A stretch of DNA of 60,011 nucleotides from Gillisella terrae (GTDB lineage Bacteria > Pseudomonadota > Alphaproteobacteria > Rhizobiales > Rhizobiaceae), in NCBI RefSeq assembly GCF_004801395.1, contig NZ_SSOA01000016.1:1-60011 (forward strand), in the 5' to 3' direction. The position numbers and the translations under genes were made by a program. Positions 7,372 through 16,376 of this stretch are shown in pieces; within the stretch, counting starts at the first letter, position 1; each line of letters starts with the position of its first letter. The notes beneath the pieces were generated by a model. It saw only the letters and a program-made list of their open reading frames with translations, did not search any database and was not told the DNA's origin.

Positions 7372-10300
7372 ATGCCACAGTTTTTCATCAACAGGCCCGT
7401 GTTTGCATGGGTCATCGCTATTCTTATTGTCATTGCTGGCGTTGTTTCCATTCCGCAGCTTCCTGTGTCGCGGTTTCCGGTCATTGCTCCACCAAGCGTG
7501 TCAATTTTTGCGACTTACACCGGTGCGACGCCGCAAACCATCAATGACAGCGTGACCGGCTTGATCGAGCGCGAGCTTTCAAGCGTCAAGAACATCCTCT
7601 ATTTTGACTCATCGGCGGATTCATCCGGCAGCGCCAATATTACCGTGACGTTCAAGCCAGGCACCAACCCTGAGCTTGCCCAGGTGGATGTGCAAAACCG
7701 CTTGAAAGCCATTGAGCCAAGATTGCCAGAACAGGTGCGCCGTGCGGGCCTGACGGTGGAGGCAGCGTCTTCGGGCTTCCTGATGATCGTTTCGCTCAAA
7801 TCGTCAAATGGTAAGGTAGATCCGCTGGGGCTGGACGATTATCTGGTGCGCAATATTGCGCCGGAACTTAAGCGCGTGGCGGGGGTTGGCCGCGTGCAAT
7901 CGTTCGGCTCTGAAGCGGCGATGCGCGTCTGGGTGGATCCTGTTAAGCTGGTTTCCTATTCCTTGTCGATGACAGAAATCACGCAGGCCATCCAGACGCA
8001 GAATGTGCAGGTGGCCGCTGGCCGGGTTGGTGAAGCGCCGACAGTGCCGGGCCAGAAGGTCAGCGTTCCTCTCAGTGTTTCCGGGCAATTGCAGAGCCCT
8101 GAGGAGTTTGCCAGGATTATTCTGCGCTCCAATCCCGATGGCTCCAAGCTGACGCTGGGCGATGTGGCGAGAATCGAGGTTGGATCGCAGACATCAAGCT
8201 TCTCGATCATGGATGGTGGCAGGCCTGCGACGGCTGCGGCCATTCAGCTGAGCCCCGGTGCCAATGCGGTCAGCACATCGCAAGGTGTCCGCGACCGGCT
8301 GGCTGAACTGGCCACCACCATGCCTGCGGGTATGGAATATGCCATTTCCTATGATACGGCACCCTTCGTAAAGGTGTCGATCCAGAAGGTTTTGCAAACC
8401 CTGCTGGAGGCTATGGTGTTGGTGTTCCTCATCATGCTGTTGTTTTTGCAAAACATTCGCTACACCCTGATTCCGGCCATCGTTGCGCCGATTGCGCTGC
8501 TTGGCACGTTTGCGGTGATGTTTGCCATTGGCTACTCGATCAACGTTCTGACCATGTTTGGCATGGTGCTGGCCATTGGCATCATTGTGGATGATGCGAT
8601 TGTGGTGGTTGAAAATGTCGAGCGCATCATGGCCAAAGAGGGGCTTTCGCCGCGCAAGGCGACCCAAAAAGCCATGACGGAAATTTCAAGCGCGGTGATT
8701 GGCATCACCCTTGTTTTGACGGCCGTTTTCCTGCCGATGGGCATGGCCAGTGGCTCTGTCGGGGCAATTTATCGACAGTTTACGGTGTCGATGGCTGTTT
8801 CCATCCTGTTTTCGGCCTTTCTGGCGCTCAGCCTGACACCGGCCCTTTGCGCAACCTTGCTCAAGCCGATTGCTGCGGATCACCACACGCGCACCGGCTT
8901 TTTTGCCCGCTTCAATCGTGGGTTTGAACATCTGACAGCGCGCTATGCGGGTTGGGTTGGTGTATTGATCAACAAGACCGGGCGGGTCATGGTGATTTAT
9001 GCCGCGATTCTCGCAGCGCTGGCCTCTGGCTATAATTCTTTGCCAACGGCATTTGTGCCGCAAGAGGATCAGGGCTCCTTCATGACCTCTTTCACGCTTC
9101 CTGCCGATGCGACAGCGGAGCGGACAAGGGCGGTGGTTAATCTCTTTGAAGAGCATGTCAAAACCCGGCCCGATATCGTCAACAATTTGACTGTGATGGG
9201 ATTCGGTTTTTCGGGTTCTGGCCCCAACACGGCCCAGTCTTTCACCACGCTCAAACCATGGGGTGAACGCACCACCACGTTGGATGAGGAGCTTGCGGCG
9301 GCAACGGCAGCCATGTCTGCGGCCACGGAAGGCGAGATCTTCAGCCTGAAACCGCCGACGATTGATGAGCTGGGTACGACCTCAGGCTTTGCCCTGCGTC
9401 TGCAAGACCGCGCCAATCGCGGAGACGCGGCACTTCTTGCCGCATCTTCACAGCTCACGCAGCTGGCAGCCAAGAGCAAATTGCTGTCTGATGTGCGTGT
9501 TGATGGTTTGCCGAGCGGGCCAAGTGTGACCTTGAAGATTGACCGCGCCAAGGCGGCAGCACTGGGTGTGGCTTATTCCGCCATCAACGACACGCTCAGT
9601 GGTGCGGTTGGCTCCACCTATATCAATGATTTTCCGCGCGATGGTCGTTTGCAGCAGGTTATTGTGCAGGCTGAAGCCACGAGCCGGATGCAAGTGGAGG
9701 ACGTGCTGAATCTGCATGTCAGAAATGATACGGGCAAGATGGTGCAGCTAGCGGAGTTTGTGACGGCGGAATGGTCGACCATTCCTTTGCAGGTCACACG
9801 TTACAATGGTTACCCCTCGATGAGCATTTCCGGCTCGGCCACGGCTGGCACCTCCAGCGGCGTTGCAATGGCGGAAATGGAGCGTTTGGCCAAGCAATTG
9901 CCCAAGGGCTTTGCCGTGGAATGGACGGGACAATCGTTGCAAGAGCGGCTTTCGGGTGCGCAGGCCCCGATGCTGATGGCGTTCTCCTTCCTGATCGTCT
10001 TCCTGGTGCTGGCGGCCTTGTATGAAAGTTGGACGGTGCCACTCTCGGTCATGCTGGTGGTGCCACTCGGTGTCATCGGCGCGGTGATTGCTGTTCATCT
10101 GCGGGGCTTGGAAAACGATGTGTTTTTCAAAGTCGGATTGATTACGCTGATTGGCCTTTCTGCCAAAAACGCGGTTCTGATTGTCGAATTTGCGCGTAAA
10201 CTGCAACAAGACGGCGAAAGCCTGAAAGACGCCGTCATCTTGGCAGCACGGCTGAGACTGCGCCCGATAGTGATGACATCACTGGCCTTTTCGCTGGGCA

Positions 10301-10479
10301 TCGTGCCTCTGGTCATTGCGCGGGGTGCGAGCTCGGAAACGCAGCGTGCGATTGGCACCGGCCTGTTTGGCGGCATGATTTCGGCAACGGTTCTGGCTGT
10401 GCTGTTTGTGCCGGTCTTCTACGTGATTGTCATCAAGCTGTTTGGAAGAGGCAAGCGCAATCAGGAAAGTGACGTGTGA
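7372..10479 (+). CDS. adeB: RND multidrug transporter, AdeB/AcrB-like (HAE1)
   Basis: 1035-aa inner-membrane proton/drug antiporter. It has the family's opening QFFI.RPVFAWVIAI, two large periplasmic loops and 12 expected membrane spans. The TM4 proton-relay pair is Asp407-Asp408 (GIIVDDAIVVVENVER). The C-terminal repeat includes GLSAKNAVLIVEFA, where a Lys of the relay sits (K equivalent of AcrB 940). Long stretches (TYTGATPQTINDSV, YDTAPFVK, NVLTMFGMVLAIGIIVDD) are close to Acinetobacter AdeB. Expected substrates are aminoglycosides, dyes and other amphiphiles, but this is inferred only from similarity. A strong hairpin follows the stop. Confidence 0.9.
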   Translation: MPQFFINRPVFAWVIAILIVIAGVVSIPQLPVSRFPVIAPPSVSIFATYTGATPQTINDSVTGLIERELSSVKNILYFDSSADSSGSANITVTFKPGTNPELAQVDVQNRLKAIEPRLPEQVRRAGLTVEAASSGFLMIVSLKSSNGKVDPLGLDDYLVRNIAPELKRVAGVGRVQSFGSEAAMRVWVDPVKLVSYSLSMTEITQAIQTQNVQVAAGRVGEAPTVPGQKVSVPLSVSGQLQSPEEFARIILRSNPDGSKLTLGDVARIEVGSQTSSFSIMDGGRPATAAAIQLSPGANAVSTSQGVRDRLAELATTMPAGMEYAISYDTAPFVKVSIQKVLQTLLEAMVLVFLIMLLFLQNIRYTLIPAIVAPIALLGTFAVMFAIGYSINVLTMFGMVLAIGIIVDDAIVVVENVERIMAKEGLSPRKATQKAMTEISSAVIGITLVLTAVFLPMGMASGSVGAIYRQFTVSMAVSILFSAFLALSLTPALCATLLKPIAADHHTRTGFFARFNRGFEHLTARYAGWVGVLINKTGRVMVIYAAILAALASGYNSLPTAFVPQEDQGSFMTSFTLPADATAERTRAVVNLFEEHVKTRPDIVNNLTVMGFGFSGSGPNTAQSFTTLKPWGERTTTLDEELAAATAAMSAATEGEIFSLKPPTIDELGTTSGFALRLQDRANRGDAALLAASSQLTQLAAKSKLLSDVRVDGLPSGPSVTLKIDRAKAAALGVAYSAINDTLSGAVGSTYINDFPRDGRLQQVIVQAEATSRMQVEDVLNLHVRNDTGKMVQLAEFVTAEWSTIPLQVTRYNGYPSMSISGSATAGTSSGVAMAEMERLAKQLPKGFAVEWTGQSLQERLSGAQAPMLMAFSFLIVFLVLAALYESWTVPLSVMLVVPLGVIGAVIAVHLRGLENDVFFKVGLITLIGLSAKNAVLIVEFARKLQQDGESLKDAVILAARLRLRPIVMTSLAFSLGIVPLVIARGASSETQRAIGTGLFGGMISATVLAVLFVPVFYVIVIKLFGRGKRNQESDV

Positions 10480-10497
10480 TCGATTGAGACAGCAATA

Positions 10498-10522
10498 CCG
10501 CCAGTCAGAGCCTGACTGGCGG
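10498..10522. terminator. hairpin after adeB-like gene
   Basis: An 11-bp perfect stem, CCGCCAGTCAG (10498-10508) and CTGACTGGCGG (10512-10522), with a 3-nt loop, 18 bp after the RND stop. There is no T-run, so it is a transcript-end or stabilising hairpin rather than a classic terminator. Confidence 0.6.
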
Positions 10523-10538
10523 CAGGATCGTTTAACCA

Positions 10539-10643
10539 TTACAGCGCCGTGCGCCATACATGGCGCACAAAGGACGCGGTAACACTCTAAATCTGCTGCA
10601 TAATTTTCTCCTTAAATCGATTCCGATTTAAGGAATTATGCAG
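10539..10643. repeat. family-A 105-bp palindromic repeat (A3)
   Basis: A full 105-bp element made of two palindromic halves: TTACAGCGC..GCGCCAT.ATGGCGC..CGGTAACACTCTAAATC and CTGCATAATT..CCTTAAATCG/CGATTTAAGG..AATTATGCAG. Size and double-palindrome form are like the Brucella Bru-RS elements, but I cannot compare sequences. The TAA stop of the dctM gene lies inside it at 10636-10638. Confidence 0.85.
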
Positions 10644-11955
10644 TAATGATGCTGGGCAGCCAGAGCGTAAGTTGCGGAAAGATCGCAATCAGAACCATCA
10701 GCAACAGAGTGCAGAGCAAGAATGGCACGGCTGCCATCACCACCTGGCGCATGGTTGTTCCGGGCGGACTGACACCCAGCATAACAAACAGCAACAGACC
10801 AAAGGGTGGGGTCGCAAGGCTCAGTTCCAGCGCCAGCAGGGTCAGCACACCAAACCACACCTCGCTGAAATGATAAAGATGAACCAGCGGCATGAAGATG
10901 GGCAGAACCAGCATCATGATGGAAAGCTGATCCATAAACATGCCCATGACAATCACCACCATCAACATGGCAAGCAGCATGACTGCGGGCGGAAGATCAA
11001 AGCCGGTTGAAAACTCGATCAAACCGCGAGACGCGCCGGAAAAGGCCAGAATCTGCGAAAATGTTGTTGAGCCAATGATGATCAACAGCATCATGGCCGA
11101 GACTTTGACAGATCCCATCAGGGATTTTCGGATCACGGACCAATCAAGGCAACGATAGACCGCGGCGAGAATCAGCACCGAAATCGCACCGCAGGCAGCC
11201 GATTCCGTGGGTGTTGCCCAGCCGAGCAAAATCAGACCAACGACCGAAAACACCACAAAGCCCATGGGCAGGACATCGCGGGTCAGTGCCCACACAACCT
11301 CTCCTATGCTGAATCTCTCCGTCGCGTAGCCGGGGGCGGCGTCCGGGTCGATACGGATCAAAATCCAGATGACGGCGACAAACATGAGTGCAAGAATAAG
11401 CCCCGGAATGAGACCGGCAACCAGCAACGCGCCTACATCAATACGGGCTAAAGATCCGAGCAGGACCGCAAGCGATGAGGGGGGAATGATCATGGCCAGA
11501 CCGCCTGTGGCCAGAATTGGTCCCATGATGATATGCGGCTTATAGCCCCGCGCGATCATATCGGGCATCATGGTTGTGCCCAGCATGGCGGTGTTTGCCA
11601 TGGACGAGCCGGAAAGCGTGGCAAAGATCGTGCCACCGCCGACTGTCAGATACGCGAGGCGGCCCCGCACCCCGCCAAAACATTTGTCGAGCGCGTTGAA
11701 AACCCGAAACGCGAGGCCGGAGTGAAACAGCAATTCGCCCATGATAAGAAACAGCGGGACAGGCACCAGCGCAAAGCTGGTGACCGAACTGGTCGAGTTT
11801 GCGATCATCTGCTCAACGCCGATCAGCCCACCCATGAAGACATAAACACCGGCCATATTGATCAGTAAAAATGCCACGGCAACCGGGATGCCGATGAACA
11901 TCAGAACCATAAGGCCGCCAATCAGAAATGCGGTCGCTTCATACCACTCCATCAT
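10636..11955 (-). CDS. TRAP transporter large permease, DctM type
   Basis: 439-aa large membrane subunit of a tripartite ATP-independent periplasmic transporter, about 12 hydrophobic spans, driving Na+/H+-coupled solute uptake. Typical family segments are FALVPVPLFLIMGELLFHSG, GGTIFATLSGSSMANTAMLG and PSSLAVLLGSLARIDVGALLVAG. I chose the first of two ATGs at 11955, with AAGGGAA upstream, one base after the dctQ stop. The longer frame start at 12018 lies inside dctQ and adds a Cys-rich run. Its final codons and stop fall in repeat A3. Confidence 0.88.
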   Translation of the reverse strand: MMEWYEATAFLIGGLMVLMFIGIPVAVAFLLINMAGVYVFMGGLIGVEQMIANSTSSVTSFALVPVPLFLIMGELLFHSGLAFRVFNALDKCFGGVRGRLAYLTVGGGTIFATLSGSSMANTAMLGTTMMPDMIARGYKPHIIMGPILATGGLAMIIPPSSLAVLLGSLARIDVGALLVAGLIPGLILALMFVAVIWILIRIDPDAAPGYATERFSIGEVVWALTRDVLPMGFVVFSVVGLILLGWATPTESAACGAISVLILAAVYRCLDWSVIRKSLMGSVKVSAMMLLIIIGSTTFSQILAFSGASRGLIEFSTGFDLPPAVMLLAMLMVVIVMGMFMDQLSIMMLVLPIFMPLVHLYHFSEVWFGVLTLLALELSLATPPFGLLLFVMLGVSPPGTTMRQVVMAAVPFLLCTLLLMVLIAIFPQLTLWLPSIITA

Positions 11956-11956
11956 G

Positions 11957-12457
11957 TCAATGGTTCCCTTCTGCGCCTGAATACACGTCGCCGCGCAACA
12001 GCAGGCGCACAAATTCACAGGCCATCAACACAAAGCCGACGGCGAGAAAGGCATAGAGAAGCCAGGCTGGGAGATTGACGGATCGCATATCCACCGAGCC
12101 GTCCATCCATCGCTGCATGGTGAGGTCGGCGGAGATAAGGCCTAAAAACCCCAGAGACAGCGCGGAAACGACCAAAGCCAATTGTCCAACGATCGTTTGC
12201 AGGCGTCGTGGCAGAAGATTGACGAAGGATGATAGCGACACATGGCCATTGATCCTGACCAGCCACGGGGCGGCTGCCATGGTGGAAAACAGCAAGACAT
12301 ATTCCACAGCAGCACTGATCCATCGCAGTGTCTGCATGTTGAGGTTCCGCATGATGACGTCAAGCGCGACAATAACGGTGACGAGTGCCAGACTTGCCGC
12401 CGCTATATAGGCGAGGGCAAAAATGAGTCGGTCATAGAGTGATATTATGGTTTTCAT
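11957..12457 (-). CDS. TRAP transporter small permease, DctQ type
   Basis: 166-aa small membrane subunit with four hydrophobic spans (about 12-35, 48-68, 85-108, 130-152), the normal DctQ architecture. ATG at 12457 has GGAAGG 7 nt upstream; the open frame extends 12 codons further without support. It is the middle gene of dctP-dctQ-dctM. A family-B repeat separates it from dctP. Confidence 0.85.
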   Translation of the reverse strand: MKTIISLYDRLIFALAYIAAASLALVTVIVALDVIMRNLNMQTLRWISAAVEYVLLFSTMAAAPWLVRINGHVSLSSFVNLLPRRLQTIVGQLALVVSALSLGFLGLISADLTMQRWMDGSVDMRSVNLPAWLLYAFLAVGFVLMACEFVRLLLRGDVYSGAEGNH

Positions 12458-12529
12458 GGAGAAGCCTTCCGCAAAAGACAGCCACCTGCCCAAAAAACAG
12501 GCAGCCTTACGAGATGAAGGTGAAAATGC

Positions 12530-12634
12530 GCTTGGAGTCTGTCAGGTGCAGATCGGACCTGACAGACTCTGGAGCCTATTGTTTTTGTTTATCTTTGCCG
12601 AAAACCGGGTTCCAGTTTTCCCTGACAGGCTCTA
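12530..12634. repeat. family-B ~105-bp palindromic repeat (B1)
   Basis: A second repeat family, also seen inverted at 26235-26339. It begins with the inverted repeat GAGTCTGTCAGGT..ACCTGACAGACTC. Next comes an AT-rich TTGTTTTTGTTTATCTTTG spacer, then a second hairpin-like half (GAAAACCGGGTTCCAGTTTTC) and the closing CTGACAGGCTCTA. The TAG stop of dctP is the last three bases (12632-12634). Confidence 0.8.
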
Positions 12635-13642
12635 ATCGGCGAAATAGTGGGCGCGCAGTTTCTCATAATCAGGCGAACCTGAAGCCTTCAGCCGGTTCCA
12701 GACGGAATCATAGGCTGTTTTGAGATAGGCATCGCGGGCGGCCCCCTCCAGAACGATTGCTTTCATGCCCTGCTTGTCAAACTTGGCATTCATGCTGGCC
12801 GTCATATCCTGCCACTCTTTGTAGGAGGTACCTTCAAATTCCACCGCGGTATCTGTGAGGATTTTCTTGGAATCGGCGCTCAAGGCAGCCCATTTGGTGG
12901 GGTTGATGTAAATGCCGAGGTCGGATTGCATAAAACCCGGCTCAATACGGTATTTCAGGAAACGATCCCAAGACCAGCCTTCCATGGCGGATGGAGGGTA
13001 GGCCATGCCGTCAAAGGTGCCGCGTTCCAGACCTGTGTAAACATCGGGCACCGGAATTGTGACAGGCGTTGCGCCCATTTTTTCAAAAAACGCATTGTAC
13101 AGCGGTGATGCGCGTAAGCGCAGGCCGCTCAGATCAATCTCGCCATCGGCTTTCAGCTTTGGCTTGTTGATCAAAAATACATTCAACGGCGCTGCTGGTG
13201 CAAAGCGCGCCAGCACGTGGATTTTCAAGCGCTTGGCGGCGATTTCCTGAAAGAGGGCAAAGCCACCGTTTTCGCGCTGAACACTTGGGGGCAGATTGCT
13301 GCCCACCCAGGCATCGGCCTCCGGCATGCTGCCCAATGAGTAGCTGATCGGCGCGTAGGTCATGTCGATTGAGCCACGCGCAACCGCTTCTGTTTGCTGA
13401 AAGCCCGGCACGATCTCCGGCCCGCCAATCACCGAAATCTTGATCTTGCCCTTGCCGCGCTCGTTTACCAGCTTCACGAAACGCTCATACAGTTGGGCCG
13501 TGGCATCGCTTGAGGGAAATACAGTGAGAGAACGAAGCTGATCCTCAGCAAAAGCGGCTGTCGATAAGGTCAGTGTAGTAACGCCGGATAGAATTGCCAG
13601 CACAAAAGAAAGATGTGTTTTGATACGTGGAAGTCGTGACAT
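12632..13642 (-). CDS. TRAP transporter periplasmic solute-binding protein, DctP type
   Basis: 336-aa secreted binding protein. A signal peptide of ~32 residues (Lys/Arg start, hydrophobic core ending STAAFAE) precedes the DctP fold. Family landmarks include the conserved Arg segment GLRLRASPLYNAFFEKMGATPVTIP, which holds the carboxylate-binding Arg, and GTFDGMAYP. The ribosome site AGGGGAA is 5 nt before the ATG. It heads dctP-dctQ-dctM. The neighbouring iac operon suggests an aromatic carboxylate such as indole-3-acetate as substrate, which is inference only. The stop codon lies in repeat B1. Confidence 0.87.
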   Translation of the reverse strand: MSRLPRIKTHLSFVLAILSGVTTLTLSTAAFAEDQLRSLTVFPSSDATAQLYERFVKLVNERGKGKIKISVIGGPEIVPGFQQTEAVARGSIDMTYAPISYSLGSMPEADAWVGSNLPPSVQRENGGFALFQEIAAKRLKIHVLARFAPAAPLNVFLINKPKLKADGEIDLSGLRLRASPLYNAFFEKMGATPVTIPVPDVYTGLERGTFDGMAYPPSAMEGWSWDRFLKYRIEPGFMQSDLGIYINPTKWAALSADSKKILTDTAVEFEGTSYKEWQDMTASMNAKFDKQGMKAIVLEGAARDAYLKTAYDSVWNRLKASGSPDYEKLRAHYFAD

Positions 13643-14121
13643 TGTGTTCCCCTATCAGTTCCTGATATGATTGTTATGGTCAAGCGCGTCGACATCAGCG
13701 TTTTTCCGCCCTGTTGAACGTGAACAAGACAGCTGGCCGATTTTGGTTTTTGGGCGTCTTCGAATTTTTTTCAAAATTTCGTGATCACCAGTAAATGCAG
13801 GCTAGCACGTTGATGCGCAGAAGATTTTTGCGTTTTTTGGAAAACATTTTTGTGCGGCTGATTGCAGTGAAATCGTCTTTCGCTGCGTGACAGGGCATGC
13901 TGGCGCATCCACACTTTTCCTCCTGTAAGGGGTCACCTGTGCATAATTCCGTAAACGTCCGTCGCTTTGAGGCGAAGATTATGCCGCCGATCGAACGTGT
14001 TATGGTGTTCTTGGCGCGTTTTTATAAACCGCATAGCGCTCTGGATATTCAGAGGTGCCGTGCGGATATACTTACCCTGCGGTGCAAAGTCGCTTTTACA
14101 GTTCTCTGCACCTGGCTTGGA
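13643..14121. other. intergenic region between iacG and dctP
   Basis: 479 bp lying downstream of the iac operon and upstream of the TRAP operon. It must hold the TRAP promoter. The only clear element is the palindrome at 13653-13667. One open frame (13897-14133, plus) lacks a ribosome site and family features and runs into iacG. I see no repeat or RNA gene. Confidence 0.55.
13653..13667. promoter_or_regulatory. palindrome upstream of dctP, possible operator
   Basis: Perfect inverted repeat TATCAG-TTC-CTGATA, 10 bp upstream of the dctP ATG and touching its ribosome site. Its position would suit an operator or a leader hairpin affecting dctP translation. Confidence 0.4.
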
Positions 14122-14634
14122 TTACGAGGCTAACAGCGGGTGAAAGCGGCGGCTGAACCAGACCAGACCATCCGTATTGCCTTCAGCCAGTTCAGTTGCC
14201 ATCACCTCGCAGAAAAACACGGTGTGGGTGCCGCGCGTTTGACATTCGACAATACGACAATCAAAGGCAACCGCTGCATCTGCCAGCACGGGTGCGCCGG
14301 TGCCGTTGCTGTGCCATTCGGTTCGAGCGAACCGATCGTCGCCGGTCCAGCGGGCAAAGGCGCGCGACAGCTCTTCATGGGCGGGGCTGAGCACGTTGAC
14401 GCAAAGCACCTTGTTTTCGACAAAGGCGTTGTGGGCGTGGCTGCTTTTGTTGATGCAGACCAGCAAGGTGGGCGGCGTATCCGTGACTGAGCATACGGCG
14501 GAAACGGTCAACCCGTGGCGGCCTGCCGGGCCATCGGTGGTGACAATATTGACCGCCGCACCCAGGCGGCTCATGCCGTCGCGAAATGCCTGGGCCTTGG
14601 GCGAAATTTCGGGTGCAGTCTGTGGAGTTGTCAT
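14122..14634 (-). CDS. iacG: flavin reductase (IacG), HpaC/RutF-like
   Basis: 170-aa NAD(P)H:flavin oxidoreductase that would supply reduced flavin to the IacA monooxygenase. It has the flavin-reductase-like fold: MSRLGAAVNIVTTDG near the N-terminus, GLTVSAVCSVTDTPPTLLVCINKSS (flavin-phosphate region), and HTVFFCEVM near the C-terminus. ATG at 14634 begins 2 nt after the iacF stop. It is the last gene of the minus-strand iac operon, as in known iac clusters. Confidence 0.88.
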   Translation of the reverse strand: MTTPQTAPEISPKAQAFRDGMSRLGAAVNIVTTDGPAGRHGLTVSAVCSVTDTPPTLLVCINKSSHAHNAFVENKVLCVNVLSPAHEELSRAFARWTGDDRFARTEWHSNGTGAPVLADAAVAFDCRIVECQTRGTHTVFFCEVMATELAEGNTDGLVWFSRRFHPLLAS

Positions 14635-14636
14635 GA

Positions 14637-15605
14637 TCAAATGTCCAATACCAGAGTTGAAGATGACGCACGCGAACAGCAGGCACAGATCATCGTGCCT
14701 TCTTCTCGTTCTTCGTCGGTCAGAAATTTGTCGCGATGATCGGGAATGCCTTCCAGAACGTCGGTGACGCAGGTGCCGCAGACACCTTCTTCACATTTCA
14801 CTTCAATTTTGACACCTGCCTGAGCGAGTGCCTTGGCAATGGTGTTGCCAGCTTCCACCCGCACGGTGATGCCGGATCGCTTGGCCACCACATCAAATCC
14901 GCCGCCGGATTGATCGACATCCGCCGAGAAATATTCGCGGTGGACGTTGGCGGAGGCATGGCCTGCGGCTTCTGCGGTGTTGATCACCCAATCCATAAAG
15001 CCTTGAGGGCCGCAGACGTAGAGATGAACATCTTTTGCCGGGGCTGGCAGATCGCGCTTCAGGTTGAGCCGTTGATCCTCTGCCTGATCATCAAAGTGAT
15101 ACACAACGTTTTTCGCCCATGGTGCATCTGCAATCATGGTTTTGAACGCGGTAACCTCGCTAGAGCGCGTGCAAAAATGCAAGATAAAATCACGACCGAT
15201 GCGATGAAGCCGCTGTGCCATGGCCAGCATGGGCGTGATGCCAATGCCGCCACCCAGCAACACGGTTTGCCGTGCTGTTTCATCCAGCGGAAAATGATTG
15301 CGCGGGCCTTCGACCTCAAACTGGGCTCCCACCGTTGCGAGCCGGTGAACGGCTGTCGAGCCGCCGCGCGATTTGGGGTCCAGCAGAACACCAATTTCGT
15401 AGAAGCTTTGCTCTTGCGGGTCCGAACACAGTGAATATTGCCGCCACAGATCAATCTGATCATCCACCAGATGCAGATCGAGATGAGCGCCCGCTTCAAA
15501 GGCTGGCAGAGCAGCGCCAGACGGATCGACCAGCGTTAAGCGAACAATGCCGCCCGGCTCTTCGATCCGTTTGGCAACTATCAAGTTCATCGTGTTCGAG
15601 GCCAT
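14637..15605 (-). CDS. iacF: ferredoxin-type reductase (IacF), phthalate dioxygenase reductase family
   Basis: 322-aa electron-transfer partner for the IacCD oxygenase. Order of domains: flavin-binding barrel (RQYS at 55-58), NAD-binding domain (GGGIGITPM at 118-126, CGP at 198-200), then a C-terminal plant-type [2Fe-2S] domain with C271, C276, C279 and C309. That order is the phthalate dioxygenase reductase type. The C-terminal cluster segment has two extra cysteines (307, 310). ATG at 15605 has AAGGTGG upstream. It lies 9 bp after iacE. Confidence 0.9.
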   Translation of the reverse strand: MASNTMNLIVAKRIEEPGGIVRLTLVDPSGAALPAFEAGAHLDLHLVDDQIDLWRQYSLCSDPQEQSFYEIGVLLDPKSRGGSTAVHRLATVGAQFEVEGPRNHFPLDETARQTVLLGGGIGITPMLAMAQRLHRIGRDFILHFCTRSSEVTAFKTMIADAPWAKNVVYHFDDQAEDQRLNLKRDLPAPAKDVHLYVCGPQGFMDWVINTAEAAGHASANVHREYFSADVDQSGGGFDVVAKRSGITVRVEAGNTIAKALAQAGVKIEVKCEEGVCGTCVTDVLEGIPDHRDKFLTDEEREEGTMICACCSRASSSTLVLDI

Positions 15606-15614
15606 AATTCCACC

Positions 15615-16376
15615 TTATCTCATATAAAGGCCGCCATTGACGTCCCAGCAGGCGCCATTGACGAAACTTGCTTTAGGGCCTGCCAGCAGCGCCACCAATT
15701 CGGCCACAAAGACCGGATCGCCCAGCTCTCCCACCGGAATATTGGCAAGCGCTGCCTGCATTTTATCCGGGGTGATCACCGAGCGAACCATGGGGGTGTC
15801 CATGGGGCCGGGGGCAATGGCATTGCAGGTGACACCAAAGGGCGCGAGGTCACGGGCAAACACTTTGGTCAGTGTCAGAATGGCACCCTTGGAGGCGGCG
15901 TAATGCGCACCCGTTGCTGTGCCGCCATTTTGGCCCGCAAGCGACGCGAGATTGACGATCCGGCCATAGCCACGCTGTTTGAAGTGGCGACCAAAAATCT
16001 GGCTGCCCGCAAAGGTGCCGCCAGCATTGGTGGTCAGAATAGCGTTGAAATCGGCCGGGTCGATGTCGAGTAGGGGTTTGACGGCGGTGCGCGCCGCATT
16101 GTTGACCAGCACTTCCACCGAGCCCCAACGCTCGATGCAGCGGTCGAGGATGGTTTGAAAATCCTCGGGCTTGCTGACATCCAGCGTTGCGGTCACAGCC
16201 GTTTCACCGGCCAGATCCAGTTCAGAAGCGAGGCTTGAGCCTGCATCCGCATCAAGATCGGAAATGACAACCCGGAAGCCTGCGCGGTGCAATGCCCGCG
16301 CAATCTCGGCACCAACGCCACGGGCAGCGCCCGTGACAACGGCGGTTTGGATTTTTTCAGGAAGAGGTGCGGCCAT
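15615..16376 (-). CDS. iacE: short-chain dehydrogenase/reductase (IacE)
   Basis: 253-aa classical SDR. It has the nucleotide motif TGAARGVG (15-22), NNAA (92-95) and catalytic Ser145, Tyr159 and Lys163 (YAASK). It probably acts on an oxidised indole-acetate intermediate in the IAA pathway together with IacA; the exact step is not certain. Its ATG overlaps the iacD stop by one base (TAATG), so the genes are coupled. Confidence 0.87.
   Translation of the reverse strand: MAAPLPEKIQTAVVTGAARGVGAEIARALHRAGFRVVISDLDADAGSSLASELDLAGETAVTATLDVSKPEDFQTILDRCIERWGSVEVLVNNAARTAVKPLLDIDPADFNAILTTNAGGTFAGSQIFGRHFKQRGYGRIVNLASLAGQNGGTATGAHYAASKGAILTLTKVFARDLAPFGVTCNAIAPGPMDTPMVRSVITPDKMQAALANIPVGELGDPVFVAELVALLAGPKASFVNGACWDVNGGLYMR

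Noticed and set aside
13897..14133. 78-codon frame in the intergenic region
   Set aside because: No ribosome site, no motif, and it runs into the iacG stop; treated as chance.
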